IMG/VR virus record: IMGVR_UViG_3300005935_000024
Coordinates: 1-48,730 of that record
Length of the DNA stretch: 48,730 bases
Reading direction: 5' to 3' (one strand)
Origin: a virus
Shown: positions 46,000 through 48,730 of the stretch, one piece after another
How the letters are laid out: each line of letters opens with the position of its first letter
Numbering within the stretch: position 1 is the first letter of the stretch
Notes under the pieces: generated by a model
Told to the model about the DNA's origin: nothing
Databases searched by the model: none
Seen by the model: only the letters and a program-made list of their open reading frames with translations
Position numbers and translations under genes: made by a program

Positions 46000-46533
46000 T
46001 TACCAAATAATTCTATGTACCCATTGTGAATCAAAATTGTCTGTTAGCCAAACCCCATTTTCTGCTAAATAGAATGGATGCCCATCTTTGTGCAATTTTA
46101 ATGCATCTATTACTAAGATGGCGGGGTCATGATCCCTCCTCATTCCAACCACACCTGCAGTAAATTCATCTTCTGATAGATGAACATATTGTCGATTGCC
46201 CCTATTTAATCCATTTTTCATGATCGGATCAATATTTTTAGTGGGGGTCCCATGATATAAAAATTTTGGAGGTTCAACTGATTCCAATTTCAAATCAACT
46301 TCAATGGAATGTCCCTGCATTGCCCTAACCTTTTCACCAGTGATGTCAAATGCATATCTGATTTTCGGTCCGGTATTTACGATTCCTTCCAATTCATCCA
46401 TAGTAAATTTGCCAGTATCCAGTAGTTCCGATACATCAGCATAACCTTCAGAATCCAATGTAATATTGAATTGTTCCGGCTTGTGTCTCAAAATGAGAGC
46501 CAATAATTTACTTTTTTTAGTTAGATTAACCAC
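46000..46533 (-). CDS. kptA: RNA 2'-phosphotransferase (KptA/Tpt1)
   Basis: About 177 residues: SKLLALILRHKPEQFNITLDSEGYADVSELL (N-terminal winged helix with Arg-His), KIRYAFDITGEKVRAMQGHSIEVDL, PPKFLYHGTPTKNIDPIMKNGLNRGNRQYVHLSEDEFTAGVVGMRRDHDPAILVIDA, FYLAENGVWLTD. These are the KptA/Tpt1 motifs (R-H...R...GHS...HGT...VHLS). The enzyme moves an RNA 2'-phosphate onto NAD+, giving repaired RNA, nicotinamide and ADP-ribose 1'',2''-cyclic phosphate. GTG 46533 (with GGAG) is preferred; an earlier GTG at 46548 lacks spacing. Confidence 0.92.
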   Translation of the reverse strand: MVNLTKKSKLLALILRHKPEQFNITLDSEGYADVSELLDTGKFTMDELEGIVNTGPKIRYAFDITGEKVRAMQGHSIEVDLKLESVEPPKFLYHGTPTKNIDPIMKNGLNRGNRQYVHLSEDEFTAGVVGMRRDHDPAILVIDALKLHKDGHPFYLAENGVWLTDNFDSQWVHRIIW

Positions 46534-46654
46534 GCAATATTTCTCCACATCTTGGGCATACTATATTCCACGTTGCCCTATTTTCCTGCCATGGTTGTGA
46601 TACCATTGTATATTCTTTATGACCAAATATCCGGCACCACAATTTTTTAAGCAT
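46526..46654 (-). CDS. Small zinc-ribbon protein (DUF1660-like)
   Basis: 42 residues from ATG 46654: MLKKLWCRIFGHKEYTMVSQPWQENRATWNIVCPRCGEILRG. FGHK with a C-terminal CPRCG is the layout of small phage zinc proteins of the DUF1660 type. The ATG overlaps the previous gene's end. Role unknown. Confidence 0.6.
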   Translation of the reverse strand: MLKKLWCRIFGHKEYTMVSQPWQENRATWNIVCPRCGEILRG

Positions 46655-46850
46655 TATTCTCTTTGTGCTCCTGCCTCTGGATTTTCTTTTTCTCTTCAGC
46701 TTCACGCTCTTTGGCAATCCGAGTGTATTCCTTCATGGAAAAACGGGCAACCCAATTTCCTCGGTCATCCTTTTCCTGATGAATCGTAACCCCATCTTTA
46801 ATAATTTCCCTGAATCGTTTACCTTCACTAACAATTTTAACTTCTGACAT
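46647..46850 (-). CDS. Small charged hypothetical protein
   Basis: 67 residues: MSEVKIVSEGKRFREIIKDGVTIHQEKDDRGNWVARFSMKEYTRIAKEREAEEKKKIQRQEHKENNA. Beta-rich N-terminal half, charged coiled tail. Overlaps the zinc-ribbon gene by 8 bp. AAGG-type ribosome site. Function unknown. Confidence 0.6.
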   Translation of the reverse strand: MSEVKIVSEGKRFREIIKDGVTIHQEKDDRGNWVARFSMKEYTRIAKEREAEEKKKIQRQEHKENNA

Positions 46851-46877
46851 TGATATTCCTTTTAATTTAATGTTTTG

Positions 46878-46952
46878 TACGAGTGGCAGGATTCGAACCG
46901 ACGCTTGCCCAGGATGTCGCCCTGGAGCTCTACCAGACTGAGCTACACCCGC
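46878..46952 (-). tRNA. tRNA-Val (GAC), unusual loop
   Basis: Acceptor GCGGGTG/CACTCGT, perfect anticodon stem CCAGG/CCTGG, loop GCGACAT (anticodon GAC). Position 33 is C instead of the near-universal U, and the T stem GTCGG/CCTGC has one mismatch. 75 nt. Confidence 0.8.
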
Positions 46953-46958
46953 ATTTTG

Positions 46959-47186
46959 TTATTCTTGACCGATTGGCCCGTCATATAATATTTTACTGTC
47001 ACCCTGTCCACGCCAAGTAGTCTTTTCAACCCTGACCATGTCGGTATCAGTTTCCTTGTCATAGTATGCGTAACATCTGATTGCTCCGCTCCATGATGCT
47101 GTATATGTTTCTAACCCTGAATTCTTAGACCCACCACGACTGGTTTGTCCTCTATTACCTTGAACTGTGCCATAAAATTGTGACAT
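46959..47186 (-). CDS. Conserved small protein (GTVQGNRG family)
   Basis: 75 residues from ATG 47186 (GGAGG upstream): MSQFYGTVQGNRGQTSRGGSKNSGLETYTASWSGAIRCYAYYDKETDTDMVRVEKTTWRGQGDSKILYDGPIGQE. The start GxVQGxRGxxSRxGxKxSG is a recurrent small-protein family in phages and plasmids as I recall. The longer frame that covers the tRNA-Gln gene is rejected. Function unknown. Confidence 0.7.
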   Translation of the reverse strand: MSQFYGTVQGNRGQTSRGGSKNSGLETYTASWSGAIRCYAYYDKETDTDMVRVEKTTWRGQGDSKILYDGPIGQE

Positions 47187-47206
47187 ATAACCTCCATTTT
47201 GTTTTG

Positions 47207-47278
47207 CTGATTCACAGGGATTTGAACCCCGACCTGACAGGCTCAGAACCTGCGATGCTACCGTTACACCATGAATCA
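47207..47278 (-). tRNA. tRNA-Gln (CUG)
   Basis: Acceptor TGATTCA/TGAATCA, anticodon stem GCAGG/CCTGT, loop TTCTGAG (anticodon CTG), T arm CGGGG-TTCAAAT-CCCTG. 72 nt. Confidence 0.92.
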
Positions 47279-47284
47279 ATTTGT

Positions 47285-47354
47285 GGGGATATCCAGAATC
47301 GAACTGGAATTTAAGGGTTCAAAACCCCGCGTAATTGCCGTTATACCATATCCC
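47285..47354 (-). tRNA. tRNA-Gln (UUG)
   Basis: Acceptor GGGATAT/ATATCCC, loop TTTTGAA (anticodon TTG), T arm TCCAG-TTCGATT-CTGGA. The outermost anticodon-stem pair is a mismatch. A second Gln acceptor next to the CUG one. Confidence 0.82.
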
Positions 47355-47374
47355 TATTTATTATAAGTATCGTC

Positions 47375-47695
47375 TTAATCTTCCAAACCACTTATTTTTT
47401 CTTCTATCCATTTAAACATTTCTTTGCGTTGGGTATCATAGTTATATGGACAAGCTTCTATAAATTCCAACGGTTTGGCTGTACCATAATGATCGTCTTC
47501 ATCCCAATGTAATTCCTTGGCCAAAAATTCACCACCGAACTTAGTTCTTATTCCGATGAACGCATTATTATGTGCTTCCTGATTATTTACAAAAACCCCA
47601 TAACCAAAGTTACGAGCTTCGATTTTATAGAATCCACAATGGGTACATTCATTGATTGGAATCCATTTTTCTATATGCTCGGTTCTCATTTTCAT
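47375..47695 (-). CDS. Hypothetical protein with zinc-knuckle start
   Basis: 106 residues: MKMRTEHIEKWIPINECTHCGFYKIEARNFGYGVFVNNQEAHNNAFIGIRTKFGGEFLAKELHWDEDDHYGTAKPLEFIEACPYNYDTQRKEMFKWIEEKISGLED. CTHCG may bind zinc with a later Cys or His. Two close ATGs (47695, 47689) follow AAGG. Family unknown. Confidence 0.6.
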   Translation of the reverse strand: MKMRTEHIEKWIPINECTHCGFYKIEARNFGYGVFVNNQEAHNNAFIGIRTKFGGEFLAKELHWDEDDHYGTAKPLEFIEACPYNYDTQRKEMFKWIEEKISGLED

Positions 47696-47708
47696 TTCCT
47701 TATTTTAG

Positions 47709-47782
47709 TAGGCCCACGGGGTATCGAACCCGACGTTCTCTCGCTTAAAAGGCGAGTGCTTCACCATTAAAGCTTTAGGCCC
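47709..47782 (-). tRNA. tRNA-Lys (UUU)
   Basis: Acceptor GGGCCTA/TGGGCCT, anticodon stem CTCGC/GCGAG, loop CTTTTAA (anticodon TTT), T arm CGGGG/CCCCG region with TTCGATA. 74 nt. Confidence 0.92.
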
Positions 47783-47802
47783 ATATTGATTAGTAGAGCT
47801 AC

Positions 47803-47841
47803 CTAATCGGTTTCGATAAAATCTGGGGCTCTATCTCCCAT
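47803..47841 (-). CDS. Possible 12-residue leader peptide
   Basis: MGDRAPDFIETD and TAG, with an excellent AAGGTGGAG site 4 bp before ATG, directly downstream of promoter E and upstream of tRNA-Lys. Too short to judge by composition; may be a leader peptide or a relic. Confidence 0.35.
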   Translation of the reverse strand: MGDRAPDFIETD

Positions 47842-47863
47842 AATCTCCACCTTATCATACTAC

Positions 47864-47892
47864 AAGATACAAGATAAAATCCACAAAGTCAA
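47864..47892 (-). promoter_or_regulatory. Sigma-70-type promoter E (tRNA cluster)
   Basis: -35 TTGACT at 47887-47892, 17-bp spacer, -10 TATCTT at 47864-47869, upstream AAAATAACGG. Reads towards the tRNA-rich stretch. Confidence 0.85.
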
Positions 47893-47900
47893 CCGTTATT

Positions 47901-48245
47901 TTACAATAATTTCAGATTTCCTGTAATTTTATCAATTTCTTCTATTGGTCCGGGACCAACTGCAATTGAGGTTATGGTTGCAACCCCATTGAATTCAGTT
48001 CTCCCAGCGTCAGTTACCAATGAACATGGTAATTTAGCTTCTTTAGCTTTTTCGTACAATTCCAAAAGTTCATCTTCTGAATCCACACTTACTGCTATTT
48101 TCGTAAATTGTCCAGATAACCATTCCTGAACAAATTCATGCTTTGGATAATCCAATAATACTATCATTGAAGCGTGTGCTCCTTGAGCAATCATTTTACC
48201 CTTACGCATTTTCAAATCTTTTCTCAATACTATCACTTGTTTCAT
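47901..48245 (-). CDS. pth2: Peptidyl-tRNA hydrolase, Pth2 type
   Basis: 114 residues from ATG 48245: MKQVIVLRKDLKMRKGKMIAQGAHASMIVLL...EAKLPCSLVTDAGRTEFNGVATITSIAVGPGPIEEIDKITGNLKLL. RKDLKMRKGKxxAQxxHA and TEFxGxxTxTxIAVGP are the Pth2 motifs, the form typical of archaea and eukaryotes and unlike bacterial Pth1. It frees tRNAs from stalled peptides, fitting the phage's tmRNA and tRNA set. A longer frame upstream overlaps the preceding genes and is rejected. Confidence 0.92.
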   Translation of the reverse strand: MKQVIVLRKDLKMRKGKMIAQGAHASMIVLLDYPKHEFVQEWLSGQFTKIAVSVDSEDELLELYEKAKEAKLPCSLVTDAGRTEFNGVATITSIAVGPGPIEEIDKITGNLKLL

Positions 48246-48246
48246 A

Positions 48247-48432
48247 TTAACACCTATCTTTGCATTGGTATTTCCTGTATTCCTTCCAACTGCGTTCATC
48301 ACCCCAATCACCATAACTTCCATTGCACCCACTGTGGGGTCCACAGAACCAGCATTTGCTTTCACTCTGTTCCAATTTAAGTATGTATAATTTGTGGTAT
48401 TGTTGGCTATTGGTTGTCCAAATATTAAGAAT
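48247..48432 (-). CDS. Small Cys-rich protein with uncertain start
   Basis: A 61-codon frame between dUTPase and Pth2: ILNIWTTNSQQYHKLYILKLEQSESKCWFCGPHSGC...GDWGDERSWKEYRKYQCKDRC. CWFCG with later Cys suggests a zinc site. AAAGG precedes an ATT codon at 48432; no ATG, GTG or TTG is available in frame, so initiation would be at ATT or this is a remnant. It ends TAATATG into pth2. Confidence 0.45.
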   Translation of the reverse strand: MLNIWTTNSQQYHKLYILKLEQSESKCWFCGPHSGCNGSYGDWGDERSWKEYRKYQCKDRC

Positions 48433-48441
48433 ACAACACCT

Positions 48442-48730
48442 TTATATAGTATTTCCAGTCGAGCCGAAACCGCTTTTACCGCGCTTAGTTCCAGAAAACT
48501 TACTAACAAGTTGTACATCGCAATGCTCTCCTACTATTAATTGAAACAGTGAAGTTCCAGCCTTAATCATTTTTTCTGTGCCTAGATTGTCAACTTTAGA
48601 AATCAAGTCGCCTCTATATCCTGAGTCGATAACTCCAACACTATTAGCTAAACGTAGTGAGGTTTTGGAGATACTTGAACGTGGAGTCATTAGTATATAG
48701 GAAGGTCTTAGCTTATCAAGATTTCCATGT
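48442..48730 (-). CDS. dut: dUTPase (5' end beyond window)
   Basis: The C-terminal 95 residues of a trimeric dUTP diphosphatase: TPRSSISKTSLRLANSVGVIDSGYRGDLISKVDNLG (motifs 2-3), AGTSLFQLIV (motif 4) and SGTKRGKSGFGSTG (motif 5, the P-loop-like tail). It keeps uracil out of phage DNA and makes dUMP for dTMP synthesis. Frame is open through the right edge. Confidence 0.93.
   Translation of the reverse strand, partial: HGNLDKLRPSYILMTPRSSISKTSLRLANSVGVIDSGYRGDLISKVDNLGTEKMIKAGTSLFQLIVGEHCDVQLVSKFSGTKRGKSGFGSTGNTI

Overview
The window comes from a large, AT-rich, T4-related myovirus (tailed phage with a contractile-type baseplate). The virion module carries recognisable homologues of baseplate wedge gp6 and gp25. 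Elsewhere there are a gp55-like late sigma factor, a gp46/gp47-type recombination nuclease and a zinc-finger/Toprim primase. Nearly everything is on the minus strand in tightly packed, often TAATG-overlapping operons. The only plus-strand genes are a small ribbon-helix-helix regulator and a homing-endonuclease module at 2.75-3.64 kb. The host cannot be named. Strong AGGAG ribosome sites and TTGACT-17-TATCTT promoters point to ordinary sigma-70 bacteria rather than Bacteroidetes.

The most important property is a changed genetic code: TGA is read as tryptophan. Sixteen genes carry 29 in-frame TGA codons, while TAA and TAG end almost every gene. A standard-code reading shatters the virion genes: one 1,778-residue gene at 11683-17019 has five TGA codons. 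It also hides a small metallopeptidase whose four Trp codons are all TGA. TGA falls at family-conserved Trp positions (gp25 WLPYI, NUMOD-like KPWNxG, PDDEXK-like IWAAL), which argues for Trp rather than Gly. Three genes at 35.9-44.0 kb still end neatly at a TGA, so the reassignment may not be absolute. None of the eleven tRNA genes here has a UCA anticodon.

Layout by region: 1-2612 tail protein (runs off the left edge). 2753-3637 plus-strand RHH regulator with three 11-bp operator repeats and a frameshifted homing endonuclease. 3624-8577 replication/recombination (fused Mre11-Rad50, primase, PDDEXK nuclease). 8578-8881 repeat-rich spacer. 8882-24324 virion structural genes with two inserted homing endonucleases. 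24438-31040 one operon running from a palindrome-controlled promoter to a strong terminator: nadE, Nudix, pncA, IMPDH/GMPR, a small acidic gene, a structured RNA, tmRNA, macrodomain, HD hydrolase, membrane protein and gp55. 31042-36854 GroEL, PncB, deformylase, DNA-binding and SWIM proteins. 36.9-44.7 kb metallopeptidase, membrane proteins, GIY-YIG endonuclease, RNase H-like protein, SPFH lipoprotein, cREC domain, ClpP, phosphoesterase, DUF4326. 44.7-48.7 kb tRNA-rich stretch with KptA, Pth2 and dUTPase.

Two linked systems stand out. (1) NAD+ and RNA-repair: KptA would spend NAD+ removing RNA 2'-phosphates. The cREC domain, macrodomain and Nudix enzyme are the expected chain for clearing its ADP-ribose by-product, while PncA, PncB and NadE would rebuild NAD+ from released nicotinamide; only a NadD-type step is missing here. 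(2) Translation rescue: a phage tmRNA (tag GTQVQYAVAA) with ClpP, peptidyl-tRNA hydrolase, deformylase, GroEL and many tRNAs, fitting a phage that runs a modified code. Five near-identical promoters, one with a perfect operator palindrome, appear to drive the non-virion genes.
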